Counted from the first letter of the stretch, positions 43,867 to 52,683 are shown. The stretch: 64,000 nt of DNA from Pseudoalteromonas sp. 3D05 (GCF_002723455.1 NZ_PDUS01000010.1:46755-110754); one strand, 5' to 3'. The notes: generated from the sequence alone by a model not told the origin. Program-made: numbers and translations.

Positions 43867-44801
43867 ACAAAAATATATTAATTAAGAAGCAAAACACGCT
43901 GTTAGTTTTCATTGTTTGCAGTGCGTTGGGATTTTTTTCAAGCACCACAATACAAGCATCAGAAGGCGAGCATGGTAAAGAGGAAGCCCATAAGGATGAA
44001 CGCGTATTCATGGCAGATAGCATGGCGCAAAAAATGGGCGTAATGACGCAAAGTGTGCAAACGGGTAGTCTCAATATTACCACCACTGTTTACGGAAATA
44101 TAGTGACCGACCCTGCTTCACTGAGTCATGTGCGTGCACGATTCGACGGTATGGTGACTAAGGTCAATGCAAACTTAGGTAACAAGGTAAAAAAAGGCGA
44201 GACACTGGCGGTAGTTGAATCCAACGAAAGCCTGAAAAGTTATCCCGTTGCCGCGCCGTTTTCAGGCACCGTGATTGCCAGACATGCCAATGAAGGCGAG
44301 TTATCTAATGGCCAAGTGTTATTTTCAATCGCAAACTATGATGACGTGTGGGCACAGCTTAAAGTCTTCCCACAACAGCTCTCTGATATTGCAGAGCAGC
44401 AAAGTGTTCAACTTAGTGTGGCAGGCTCATCGTTAGAAACCACTATCCAGCATATCTTACCCTCGCCAGATGAAAAACCGTATGTATTGGCGTATGCCAA
44501 AATAGCTAATACCTCAGGTCAGTGGCCGGTTGGCGCGGCTATCAAAGGGCTTGTCACAATCAACAAACTTGATGTCGCCATGATGGTTCCTAAAGCTTCG
44601 ATTCAAGAGTTTGAAGGGGCTTCTGTCGTGTTTGTCAAAGAAGGTGATGAATACCGTCCCGTGCCCGTTACCTTAGGTCAACAAGATAACTACAATATTG
44701 AAGTGTTATCAGGTCTGCACATTGCAGATGTGATTGTCAGCCAGAACAGCTACCTGTTTAAAGCCGATTTAGAAAAGTCGGAGGCCGGTCATGACCACTA
44801 A
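43863..44801 (+). CDS. czcB: CzcB-type RND membrane-fusion protein
   Basis: Periplasmic adaptor of 312 residues. ATG 43863 sits in the ATGA overlap with czcC. A signal segment (about 8-31) is followed by EGEHGKEEAHKDE, a His/Glu-rich stretch, then a barrel-sandwich domain (VRARFDGMVTKVNANLGNKVKKGETLAVVES) split here over residues 80-120, and a beta-barrel. It is shorter than classical CzcB, lacking a large N-terminal metal domain. Confidence 0.9.
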   Translation: MNKNILIKKQNTLLVFIVCSALGFFSSTTIQASEGEHGKEEAHKDERVFMADSMAQKMGVMTQSVQTGSLNITTTVYGNIVTDPASLSHVRARFDGMVTKVNANLGNKVKKGETLAVVESNESLKSYPVAAPFSGTVIARHANEGELSNGQVLFSIANYDDVWAQLKVFPQQLSDIAEQQSVQLSVAGSSLETTIQHILPSPDEKPYVLAYAKIANTSGQWPVGAAIKGLVTINKLDVAMMVPKASIQEFEGASVVFVKEGDEYRPVPVTLGQQDNYNIEVLSGLHIADVIVSQNSYLFKADLEKSEAGHDH

Positions 44802-44854
44802 TAACTCAATGCTATTTACTTGGTCATGCGTCTCAGTTATTGGGGGACGAACAT

Positions 44855-47800
44855 ATGATTGAATCCATATTACGTTTATCCATAGAGCGACGAGGGATAA
44901 TGCTGATGTTGATCTTCCTTGTGCTGGGCATGGGGATATTCAGTTATCAAAAATTACCTATCGATGCGGTACCCGATATCACTAACGTGCAAGTGCAAAT
45001 CAATACACAAGCACCGGGCTATTCGCCTTTGGAAACCGAGCAGCGGATCACATTCGTAGTAGAAACAGCACTGGCGGGATTACCTGACCTGTCCTACACC
45101 CGCTCTTTATCACGCTACGGCCTGTCTCAGGTAACAGCGGTATTTGATGAAGGCACTGATCTGTATTTTGCGCGTAATCTCATCAATACGCGATTAGGCG
45201 CAATCAAAAGTCAGCTACCAGAAGGGTTAGAGCCTGAAATGGGACCTATCGCTACTGGGTTGGGCGAAATCTACATGTATACCTTGCGAGCCAAGCAAAA
45301 TGCGATGCAAAAAAATGGTGAGCCTTACAATGCAATGGCGCTTCGCGAGATACACGACTGGATTGTAAAACCGCAGCTCGCACTGGTTAAGGGGATCACT
45401 GAAGTCAACGCCATTGGAGGCTATGTTAAGCAATACCATGTGAATCCTGAACCACAGCTTATGCTGAATTTTGACATTAGTCTAAGCGATATCCATCGTG
45501 CTCTGGAGCGAAACAACACCAATCAGGGGGCGGGGTTTGTTGAGCGAAATGGGCAACAAATACTGGTGCGCTCACAAGGTCAACTTCAAACACTTAGCGA
45601 TATCGAAAATGTGGTAATAAAACGCATTAATACTGTCCCCGTTGCGGTGAAAGACATTGGCAGTGTGGCTATTGGTAAGGAGCTGAGAACTGGTGCGGCA
45701 ACGCAGGAGGGTGAAGAGACCGTTTTAGGTACGGCAATGATGCTAGTCGGCGAAAACTCACGAGCCGTTGCTCAATCCGTTGCCAAAAAGGTGAAGGACA
45801 TTCAATCCAGCTTACCTGATGGTATTGTCATTGAGCCAGTCTATGACCGTACCCTATTGGTCGATAAAGCTATCGAAACGGTTCAGAAGAATTTAGTAGA
45901 AGGTGCGTTATTAGTCATAGTGATCTTGTTCATATTGCTTGGCAATATTCGCGCCGCGCTCATCACTGCGGCAGTTATACCGCTGGCGATGTTGGCGACC
46001 ATTACAGGGATGGTTAATACAGGTGTGTCTGCCAACCTAATGAGCCTTGGCGCATTGGACTTTGGATTAATTGTCGATGGTGCGGTGATCATCGTAGAGA
46101 ACTGTATCAGGCGGTTATCCGAGTCTCAGAAACGCACAGGCACAGTCTTGCCACTTAAAGAGCGGCTAGAACTGGTTTTTCAAGCGACCAACGAAGTCAT
46201 TCGTCCTAGCTTATTCGGTGTATTGATTATTACTGTCGTGTATATCCCGCTGTTCTCATTGACAGGCGTTGAGGGCAAGATGTTCCAACCAATGGCGGCA
46301 ACGGTCATCATGGCGCTGATAGCAGCGATGCTGTTCTCCATTACCATTGTACCTGCGGCAGTCGCGATGTTTATGGCAGGTAAAGTCAGTGAGAAAGAAA
46401 GCTTCATTATTGTTGCAGCTAAATCCGCCTATCGTCCTATCATTAATCTTGCACTGAAATTACGCTGGATAGTGCTTTTCGGCTCAGTCGTGCTGGTAGT
46501 GGGCAGCTTATGGTTGGCAACGCGATTAGGCTCTGAGTTTGTTCCCCAGCTTGACGAAGGAGACATCGCACTGCACGCCATGCGAATACCGGGCACAGGT
46601 ATTGAACAAGCCGTCGCAATGCAAAAAACACTTGAATCTACCTTGATGGAATACGAACAGGTACTCACAGTGTTTGCGAAAACCGGTACCGCAGAAGTAG
46701 CTACCGATGCGATGCCGCCCAACGTAACCGATACCTTTGTGATGCTAAAACCACGAGCGCAGTGGCCTGATCCTAACCTATCAAAAGCTGATTTCGTGGA
46801 AACCCTTGAGCGAGATTTACAAGCGGTGACAGGCAATAACTATGAGTTTACCCAACCTATCCAAATGCGTTTTAACGAGTTGATAAGTGGGGTAAGGGCT
46901 GACCTTGGTATAAAAGTCTTCGGAGATGATTTAACCACGCTGGTTGCTTCTGCAAACGACATCTTAACGGTTTTACAATCAATTGACGGCGTGGCGGATG
47001 CACGACTTGAACAGGTCGATGATATCCCTATCTTCACTATCAACCCTAAGCTAGTCGAGTTGGCACGTTATGGATTGGACGTGGCCGATTTGCAGGAGTG
47101 GTTGGCGTCAGCTATCGGTGGTAATACTGCTGGCTTAATTTTTGAGGGAGATAGACGCTTTGAGTTGCTTGTGCGATTTGGTGAAGGTATCCGCACAGAT
47201 TTAGATGCCATTGGCAGCACTCCTATCATTACATCGGATGGGGAATTTGTGCCGTTATCAGAAGTCGCTACGCTGGGGTACTCGTCTGTTCCCAATCAAA
47301 TCAGTCGAGAAAACGGTAAGCGCAGAGTCGTGGTTACCGCCAATGTCAGAGAGCGCGACTTGGGGAGTTTTGTTGACGAAGCCAAAATCAAAATAACCGA
47401 ACAGGTAGCTCTACCAGCAGGCTACTGGCTGGATTATGGCGGCACGTTTGAACAGCTTGAAAGTGCCAGTCAGCGACTGTCTATCGTGGTGCCGGCCACG
47501 CTTTTCCTGATACTTGTGTTACTAGTGGTGGTGTTTGGCTCATTTCGTGATGCCTTGATCATCTTCACTGGTGTGCCTTTAGCCTTAACAGGAGGTGTTT
47601 TCGCACTCTGGATGCGTGACATGCCACTGTCTATATCTGCCGGAGTCGGGTTTATTGCGCTCTCTGGTATTGCGGTACTAAACGGCTTAGTGATGTTGTC
47701 ATTTATTAAACAGCGAGTACTAGAAACAGGTGACTTGATTAACTCAATCGTTGATGGAGCTATCACAAGATTGCGTCCGGTTCTGATGACGGCACTGGTA

Positions 47801-47968
47801 GCAAGTTTAGGTTTCATCCCCATGGCACTGAATGTCGGGACTGGCGCTGAAGTGCAAAGACCGCTTGCAACGGTAGTGATTGGCGGGATCATCTCGTCCA
47901 CCATCCTAACATTGGTCGTTTTGCCTATTTTATATCGGATGATGCACTCGAAATTAACTAAGGAGTGA
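44855..47968 (+). CDS. czcA: CzcA-type heavy-metal RND efflux pump
   Basis: Proton-driven inner-membrane pump of the HME-RND family, about 1,037 residues with 12 helices and two large periplasmic loops. The intramembrane proton-relay motif DFGLIVDGAVIIVEN in helix 4 retains both Asp and the Glu found in Zn/Co/Cd-type CzcA. Other hallmarks are VPDITNVQVQINT near 36 and LPIDAVPD. ATG 44855 is preceded by GGGGGA at seven bases, deciding the start. With czcC and czcB it exports Zn2+, Cd2+ or Co2+ across the outer membrane. Confidence 0.94.
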   Translation: MIESILRLSIERRGIMLMLIFLVLGMGIFSYQKLPIDAVPDITNVQVQINTQAPGYSPLETEQRITFVVETALAGLPDLSYTRSLSRYGLSQVTAVFDEGTDLYFARNLINTRLGAIKSQLPEGLEPEMGPIATGLGEIYMYTLRAKQNAMQKNGEPYNAMALREIHDWIVKPQLALVKGITEVNAIGGYVKQYHVNPEPQLMLNFDISLSDIHRALERNNTNQGAGFVERNGQQILVRSQGQLQTLSDIENVVIKRINTVPVAVKDIGSVAIGKELRTGAATQEGEETVLGTAMMLVGENSRAVAQSVAKKVKDIQSSLPDGIVIEPVYDRTLLVDKAIETVQKNLVEGALLVIVILFILLGNIRAALITAAVIPLAMLATITGMVNTGVSANLMSLGALDFGLIVDGAVIIVENCIRRLSESQKRTGTVLPLKERLELVFQATNEVIRPSLFGVLIITVVYIPLFSLTGVEGKMFQPMAATVIMALIAAMLFSITIVPAAVAMFMAGKVSEKESFIIVAAKSAYRPIINLALKLRWIVLFGSVVLVVGSLWLATRLGSEFVPQLDEGDIALHAMRIPGTGIEQAVAMQKTLESTLMEYEQVLTVFAKTGTAEVATDAMPPNVTDTFVMLKPRAQWPDPNLSKADFVETLERDLQAVTGNNYEFTQPIQMRFNELISGVRADLGIKVFGDDLTTLVASANDILTVLQSIDGVADARLEQVDDIPIFTINPKLVELARYGLDVADLQEWLASAIGGNTAGLIFEGDRRFELLVRFGEGIRTDLDAIGSTPIITSDGEFVPLSEVATLGYSSVPNQISRENGKRRVVVTANVRERDLGSFVDEAKIKITEQVALPAGYWLDYGGTFEQLESASQRLSIVVPATLFLILVLLVVVFGSFRDALIIFTGVPLALTGGVFALWMRDMPLSISAGVGFIALSGIAVLNGLVMLSFIKQRVLETGDLINSIVDGAITRLRPVLMTALVASLGFIPMALNVGTGAEVQRPLATVVIGGIISSTILTLVVLPILYRMMHSKLTKE

Positions 47969-48319
47969 ATGTTGGGCACCGTATTGCAGAAAATACGGTG
48001 CTCTTCGTCTGGAAATTTAAAACAACTGAAAATGATTACTGAACTGTATATTCACCAATAAGAAGCTGATTGTCCGGAATACTACAATTACCACCAATTC
48101 AATCAAGGTCGAATGATGATCTGCAAATGACACAAATTTAACAGTCAGGTCTAACGTTCGACTGTCCGCTTTTAGGCTCAAAGCAGACCGTTAGAGAATT
48201 TCTGCTCAACAACTGCAATTGGCACTAAGCGGTCGGGGCAACTAGTCCAGAAAGTTCTAAGCTGTATTGCCACTGTTGCATATTTTGCTGTTTAATTTCA
48301 ATCTAAGTGCCCTGTCACA
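47969..48319. other. Intergenic region after czcA with a terminator-like hairpin
   Basis: GCACCGTATT at 47975-47984 pairs with AATACGGTGC at 47992-48001, seven bases past the czcA stop, a probable terminator although the following T-run is interrupted (TCTTCGTCT). The rest contains no open frame; it marks the switch from the rightward metal operon to the leftward replication genes and could be a junction between cargo blocks. Confidence 0.5.
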
Positions 48320-49699
48320 TTATGTTATCCAATATCTTTTAACTGTTCTTAAACTAAGATTAGTAAAAAGTGCAACAGCCTGTTGAGTTGGTTTGTTGCC
48401 CGTTTCTTTGGTTATTTTTTTAACAGTTTTTTTAACAAGCTGCTGCGAATTACTTCGCTTTTTAATCGCAGTGTCTGTAGCTGCTTTTTTCTGCCTCTCC
48501 TTAATTTCATCGCTTGATAACTTCACTTTTGACTTAACATTTAAGTATTCAGGGCAAAAGCCGAACAAGTCTTCCAGGTAATCAGCTAGAGTCTCTTTTC
48601 TGTACTTATAGTGTGTTGTTTTTGCTGTTCTAGTTAAACTAACAAGCTCTTCTAATGATAAACCAATTAGTTCATCATTTATTTTTGTTAGCTTTTCAAA
48701 TGCGGTGTTTTTATTCAGATGTTGAAACGCAACAAACAGGATAAACGCTGTTTTATCTCGCTTACCCTTTGGCACCCCACCCTGCTTATAAAAGTGGTTT
48801 TGAATACTGTTAATACATTTTAGCCACCATTCTTTAATGCTATGACCGTAGCGTTGGTGACCTGGTTGCTTTGGTTGCTTTGGTTGCTTTGCTATCTTAT
48901 CTCTGGGGCTTGAAGCTAAACTAGTTTTGAATTCTAGTTGTGATTTCTCTATATCCTTCCGTAAATGACATAGATCTAAACACATCAACAGTTCATCAAA
49001 TGTATATTTAGTACCAGAGCCAAAATACCTGGCATGCAATCCTGTTCTGCTGTGAACAGACCCTGGGACGCGCAAAAAGCCGCTAATTCTTTTTGTAGCC
49101 ATAAGATCTATATGCCAAAAACTCTCTGACGTTCCAAAACTCTCAATTAGACTTTTAGCGATTTGTTGCCATATCAACTTGTTAATTGCGACTGCATCTA
49201 CAGGATTGTAAATCCAATAAAGATGTATTCCACCTGAGCCAGAAAGGACATAGCCTGTTGGCGGCGGTAGCTTACTCAGTTTTAACCTATTGAATACTTC
49301 AGGAACAATTTTAGCCTCTGTCCTTCTAACATCAAATGGATCACATTTATGATTAAGATCAATTTCAATCCAATTCGCTGACAGTAGAGCAAGGTTGCTT
49401 TCCCTAGGCCAACTAAAAAATTCGTTTGGAGTGTAATAGCAGTCTACTGATTCACTTGTACTATACAATACTCCTCGAACAAACTTACTAGTGTCCCGTC
49501 TAAAAGCTCGAAAATCGGTTAAGCTTTTTGATTTACTGTTCCCAAGTAAATGAATAAATTTTTTAGACTTATGGCATTTACTTAGTAACCCTCGAACATA
49601 TTTAGGTGTCTTAAATTCAATTAGAGAATAAAACTGACTCGGATAGGCAATAGTATATTCTGGCCACTCGAATTGTGGCCTTATTTTAAAGGCAAGCAT
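48320..49699 (-). CDS. AEP-primase-like replication protein
   Basis: 459 residues. A DxN-type acidic motif in ANWIEIDLNHKCDP (about 128-141), SGSGGIHLYWIYN (about 173-185) with the conserved His, and HIDLMATKRISGFLRVPGS (about 217-235) reproduce the three motifs of the archaeo-eukaryotic primase superfamily. A triple KQP repeat marks a linker near 290, followed by a helical PriCT-like domain and a C-terminal helix-turn-helix (TQQAVALFTNLSLRTVKRYW). It probably primes replication of the excised island. AlpA-like and AEP genes together are typical of phage satellites and mobilisable islands. Confidence 0.65.
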   Translation of the reverse strand: MLAFKIRPQFEWPEYTIAYPSQFYSLIEFKTPKYVRGLLSKCHKSKKFIHLLGNSKSKSLTDFRAFRRDTSKFVRGVLYSTSESVDCYYTPNEFFSWPRESNLALLSANWIEIDLNHKCDPFDVRRTEAKIVPEVFNRLKLSKLPPPTGYVLSGSGGIHLYWIYNPVDAVAINKLIWQQIAKSLIESFGTSESFWHIDLMATKRISGFLRVPGSVHSRTGLHARYFGSGTKYTFDELLMCLDLCHLRKDIEKSQLEFKTSLASSPRDKIAKQPKQPKQPGHQRYGHSIKEWWLKCINSIQNHFYKQGGVPKGKRDKTAFILFVAFQHLNKNTAFEKLTKINDELIGLSLEELVSLTRTAKTTHYKYRKETLADYLEDLFGFCPEYLNVKSKVKLSSDEIKERQKKAATDTAIKKRSNSQQLVKKTVKKITKETGNKPTQQAVALFTNLSLRTVKRYWIT

Positions 49700-49761
49700 A
49701 TAATATGAAAATGCAAAGTGCGTTTGGGGTGTCGCCGGTCAAGCAGCCCCTTTCGCCTTCC

Positions 49762-49998
49762 TTACACCTCCACTCCTTCAAAGCGAGCAAGCCATTGCTC
49801 AACTGTTTCGCGTTTAAACAGGCGAACTCGTCCCAATTTAATAGAAGGTGGAGCTAAACGTTGAACTTGATAAAGGTTGGCATCTTTTCCAGACTCAATA
49901 GCCTTGCGCTGGGCGCTCAGACGATTATTAATTGTGCCTGTAGATAGGTGTAAAAGCTCTGACAGCTCTTTTACTGATAAGATCTCTGATGACTGCAT
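49762..49998 (-). CDS. AlpA-like helix-turn-helix protein
   Basis: 78 residues. SVKELSELLHLSTGTINNRL is a MerR-type or HTH_17 DNA-binding helix-turn-helix and the C-terminal LGRVRLFKRETVEQWLARF is the wing and final helix of AlpA/excisionase-type proteins. Such proteins activate integrase genes or bias excision. It lies directly upstream of the primase gene on the same strand, 62 bases apart. Confidence 0.8.
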   Translation of the reverse strand: MQSSEILSVKELSELLHLSTGTINNRLSAQRKAIESGKDANLYQVQRLAPPSIKLGRVRLFKRETVEQWLARFEGVEV

Positions 49999-50292
49999 AT
50001 TCGCTCTCCAATACGTAAATTAGAGCAAAGAGATGCCACATTGCTCTGTGAGCCGTGGACTTGCTAGTACATATAATTAATATATGCGTACCCTAGTAAC
50101 CTCTTTTCTACGTATTGAAAGCAGCCCCGAACATTGGGCGCCTGTTTTTTATTAACTTTACTATGTTCTGTGGTAAATCTTTTTATCTCTTTGCATTATA
50201 AGTAAGCATAATGACTATGCTTAAGATGAATTTAAATGAGATATAATGATAAATCAAGTGAACTTGAGGAATTAAATTGCTCTAAGGCTCTG

Positions 50293-50661
50293 CTAATGAA
50301 TTACCGAGCGCTGGATTTTTAAACTATCACTGCAATCATCACAAAGCATAAGCATCCACTTAAACACTGATTGAACATGTGCCTCAGGGTAGTAATTATC
50401 AAACTTCTTCACTTTTTCTGATCGATTATAAAACGATGAAAAAGACTCTAGTTGTATATCCCAAACCTCTGATTGCTCGTTACTATAATCGTAAAACATG
50501 AAGTCTAAGGTAAGTAACTCACTAAGTACTTGTGCTTCATTAAGCTTACTTAGGTTATTTCTAATCGATAATAACTTATCACGGCTATTATCCTGACCTT
50601 GCAGTCTGATAAATAAAAAATCAATCGCGGGTAAAAATGAATAAACGTTAAAATTAATCAT
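50293..50661 (-). CDS. Hypothetical protein
   Basis: 122 residues, mixed hydrophobic and acidic, no signal peptide or obvious motif (a C-terminal CDDC pair is the only notable feature). A perfect-stem hairpin lies just upstream of its start, at the end of the neighbouring unit. Not recognised; supported only by length and a consistent strand with the primase and AlpA-like genes. Confidence 0.4.
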   Translation of the reverse strand: MINFNVYSFLPAIDFLFIRLQGQDNSRDKLLSIRNNLSKLNEAQVLSELLTLDFMFYDYSNEQSEVWDIQLESFSSFYNRSEKVKKFDNYYPEAHVQSVFKWMLMLCDDCSDSLKIQRSVIH

Positions 50662-50667
50662 AAAAAA

Positions 50668-50692
50668 CTACGCAGCTTTTCAACTGCGTAGC
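50668..50692. terminator. Hairpin between two small leftward genes
   Basis: CTACGCAG pairs with CTGCGTAG around an eight-base loop. On the leftward strand an A/T-rich stretch follows, so it could terminate the 66-residue gene before the 122-residue one. Confidence 0.5.
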
Positions 50693-50749
50693 CTGTATTT
50701 TGTGTAAAAACCCACTTAACAATTGCACTTAACAAAGCAACTGTCAAAA

Positions 50750-50950
50750 CTATTTGTAGAACTCACCACGACTATGAACGTCACGCGCTTCTTGCTCTGT
50801 GTAGCTATCACCACAATGATCGACATTTCCTGTTCCATCATTGTATTCATCAATGAACTTATCTTGCTCAGACTTATCATCAACATCCAGCAAAATATCA
50901 ACCGTCACGGCTCCTATAAACTTAACTGCTTTCCACAACATTTGCTTCAC
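50750..50950 (-). CDS. Small hypothetical protein
   Basis: 66 residues with a hydrophobic N-terminal half (LWKAVKFIGAVTVDILLDV) and an acidic C-terminal half. It is divergent from the XRE regulator, its start lying 10 bases from the first CTAAG-N5-CTTAG operator, so it may be repressed by that regulator. Not recognised. Confidence 0.4.
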   Translation of the reverse strand: MKQMLWKAVKFIGAVTVDILLDVDDKSEQDKFIDEYNDGTGNVDHCGDSYTEQEARDVHSRGEFYK

Positions 50951-50960
50951 TCGCTTCTAC

Positions 50961-51009
50961 CTAAGTATTCCTTAGTATCGTGAACACATTAAAGCTAAGA
51001 AACTCTTAG
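50961..51009. promoter_or_regulatory. Paired palindromic operators for XRE regulator
   Basis: CTAAG-TATTC-CTTAG at 50961-50975 and CTAAG-AAACT-CTTAG at 50995-51009 are two palindromes with identical arms and a five-base spacer, centred 34 bases apart, about three helical turns. They lie 25 to 73 bases ahead of the XRE start, in the place of an autoregulatory operator, and are absent ahead of the second module copy at 58.3 kb. Confidence 0.7.
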
Positions 51010-51033
51010 TTTTCAAGTTAAGAATTAAATATA

Positions 51034-51309
51034 ATGAAAACGAATGATGGTTCACCGTTTCCAAAACGGCTAAAAGAGGCAAGACTAGCAAAGGGACTTT
51101 CGCAAAAAAAACTAGGAATACTGGCAGGTATGGATCAGTTCGCGGCGTCGCCTAGAATGAATCAATACGAAAAAGGCGTACACTCACCCGACTTTCAAAC
51201 AGTGCGCGCGTTAGCTAAAGTATTAGTAGTACCAACAGCTTTTTTTTACTGCGAAGAAGATAATTTAGCCGCTATAATTCTTAATCATAAAACTTATAAC
51301 GTTAATTGA
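51034..51309 (+). CDS. XRE-family transcriptional regulator, copy 1 (intact)
   Basis: 91 residues, almost entirely one Cro/C1-type helix-turn-helix domain: FPKRLKEARLAKGLSQKKLG followed by ILAGMDQFAASPRMNQYEKG, the HTH, and FQTVRALAKVLVVPTAFFYC. It leads a rightward unit with the 50-residue protein, 57 bases apart, and probably represses it through the CTAAG-N5-CTTAG palindromes upstream. A frameshifted copy is at 58295. Confidence 0.88.
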   Translation: MKTNDGSPFPKRLKEARLAKGLSQKKLGILAGMDQFAASPRMNQYEKGVHSPDFQTVRALAKVLVVPTAFFYCEEDNLAAIILNHKTYNVN

Positions 51310-51366
51310 TAACATAAGGCTCTAGGTGTAGAATTAAATGTAGACGATTTATTCGAGGTGGTAATA

Positions 51367-51519
51367 ATGAGTAAAGATAAGAAAAAAATCACAAAAAGTA
51401 TGATTTTGAGATCTGTTGCTAGTTCAACTGCCATTGAAACTGGCGCAACAGTAAAAACAATAGAAAAAAGGTTAAAAGCAAATAAACTTAAATATGAGTC
51501 TCTTTCACTCGCTATTTAA
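51367..51519 (+). CDS. 50-residue protein, candidate Fic antitoxin (copy 1)
   Basis: Small basic protein with ribosome site GAGGTGG eight bases before ATG. The centre reads SVASSTAIETG, close to the [S/T]xxxE[G/N] inhibitory motif of Fic antitoxins (here SxxxET). The second copy at 58627 differs at six bases, five of which are synonymous (one Ala to Thr), so the frame is under protein-level selection. Its end overlaps the end of fic, transcribed in the opposite direction, by eight bases. Not recognised as a named family; antitoxin role is inferred. Confidence 0.7.
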   Translation: MSKDKKKITKSMILRSVASSTAIETGATVKTIEKRLKANKLKYESLSLAI

Positions 51520-52126
51520 TTATATCTTTCACGAGCCTTTCAATGTGTTGATAATCTCTGTTTACACCCGCTTGAATTGACTTGATGTAGAAATCTTTAT
51601 GCTCATCCCACAAGCTATAATCAAGCGTTCCTTTTCCAGCTTTGCTACACAAAAAGTCCATTAACAGACGGCTTACCCTGCCGTTACCCTCACGAAATGG
51701 GTGAATTAGAATAAACTCAACATGGCTCTGAGCTAAAAATGACACAAGCTCTTCATCGGTCATTTCTGGTAAGTTATTAAATCGAGATAAATACTCATCT
51801 TCAAATACGCTAATATGCCTTTCAATTTGCAGAGGTGACATAAACTGAAATCCACCTTTGCCCATATCAACGCTTCTTATTTTACCTGCCCACTCGTATA
51901 CATTACCTAGCCATTGTCTGTGCCAATTAGCAACATTTTGAAAAGAAAAAACGTCTTCTTCTGGCTCTGGCGTTGTAAATATTTTTTCATATAGTTTAAC
52001 TAAAAGAATAGCCTCAACATCATCCATCTCTGCTGCATCAACAATCGCTAACTTGTTCGCTAAAACTAGTTTTTCAGACCCTAGTTGATATTGCGCTTCA
52101 ATAGAATCAGTCTCGTATTTAGTCAT
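51512..52126 (-). CDS. Fic-family AMP-transferase, copy 1
   Basis: 204 residues with the Fic core: WLGNVYEWAGKIRSVDMGKG and the active-site loop HPFREGNGRVSR (catalytic His near 145), followed by LLMDFL. Fic enzymes transfer AMP or other groups from nucleotides to target proteins and often act as toxins. I see no inhibitory SxxxEG helix at the N- or C-terminus of this protein, which would make it class I and dependent on a separate antitoxin. The 50-residue protein converging on it is the candidate. Confidence 0.88.
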   Translation of the reverse strand: MTKYETDSIEAQYQLGSEKLVLANKLAIVDAAEMDDVEAILLVKLYEKIFTTPEPEEDVFSFQNVANWHRQWLGNVYEWAGKIRSVDMGKGGFQFMSPLQIERHISVFEDEYLSRFNNLPEMTDEELVSFLAQSHVEFILIHPFREGNGRVSRLLMDFLCSKAGKGTLDYSLWDEHKDFYIKSIQAGVNRDYQHIERLVKDIIK

Positions 52127-52278
52127 TTAATTACGCCAGAAAATGATTAGTGTAAAAGTGCTTAACAACCAATGCAAGTAACCTTGGTGTAATAACTTTG
52201 CCAATTTATGTGATTGTTTAATAATTTGAAACCAATTTTAATAGAGGCATCATGAGCAATAGCCTCTCCTTAAATATT
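52127..52278. other. Non-coding stretch upstream of fic copy 1
   Basis: Contains the fic promoter region. Homology to the second module copy ends near 52185, which marks the right breakpoint of the duplication. No gene seen. Confidence 0.4.
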
Positions 52279-52341
52279 GGGGCTTCGCCCCTGTCCCCCG
52301 CTATGTCGAAGCCGAAAATCGGCTTACACATAGCGGGGGAC
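52279..52341. other. Long near-perfect hairpin in integrase leader region
   Basis: GTCCCCCGCTATGT at 52293-52306 pairs fully with ACATAGCGGGGGAC at 52328-52341; inside, AAGCCGA (52309-52315) pairs with TCGGCTT (52319-52325), leaving one 2x2 mismatch and an AAA loop. A small hairpin, GGGGC-TTC-GCCCC, precedes it at 52279-52291. No T-run follows on either strand, so it is not a terminator. A single-strand recognition structure (transfer or replication origin, recombination site) is possible. Confidence 0.65.
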
Positions 52342-52440
52342 GAAACATTTACACTCTTATATGCAGGTTTTATTTGCAGATTGAAAAATATTTCTAAAGT
52401 GGTAATCTTATTGTTACTGAAGCTTTAATTAGCCAGAAAA

Positions 52441-52563
52441 AAACAGGCGCTATTCTGCTGCCTTCAACACGTAGTAACGAGGTAAATGCTATCTTTTTAA
52501 AGGTAGTAACCAATCAAAAACGGCGCACTCCAGCTGCTGACAACACGTAGATATGAGGTTAAT
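52441..52563 (+). repeat. Paired imperfect 46-base direct repeats
   Basis: 52441-52487 and 52518-52563 align over 46-47 bases with the core GCTG, CAACACGTAG and GAGGT conserved, at a period of 77 bases. They lie upstream of the two-gene recombinase unit at 52.7-53.8 kb and are candidates for its binding or recombination sites. A palindrome, TTCGCATATGCGAA, lies between them and the gene at about 52588. Confidence 0.6.
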
Positions 52564-52683
52564 AATCAGGCGAGATCAGTCCGAGCCTTTCGCATATGCG
52601 AAAAACAGGGGCGAATAGGCTTAAGTGCCGCTGAGCTTTATTGCCAGTCAATCTTACAACCTTAATACGACTGGAGTGATCCC

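Noticed and set aside
48863-48889. Triple nine-base repeat (GGTTGCTTT) as a regulatory repeat
   Set aside because: It lies within the primase-like gene and codes for a Lys-Gln-Pro linker; ordinary in-frame repetition.
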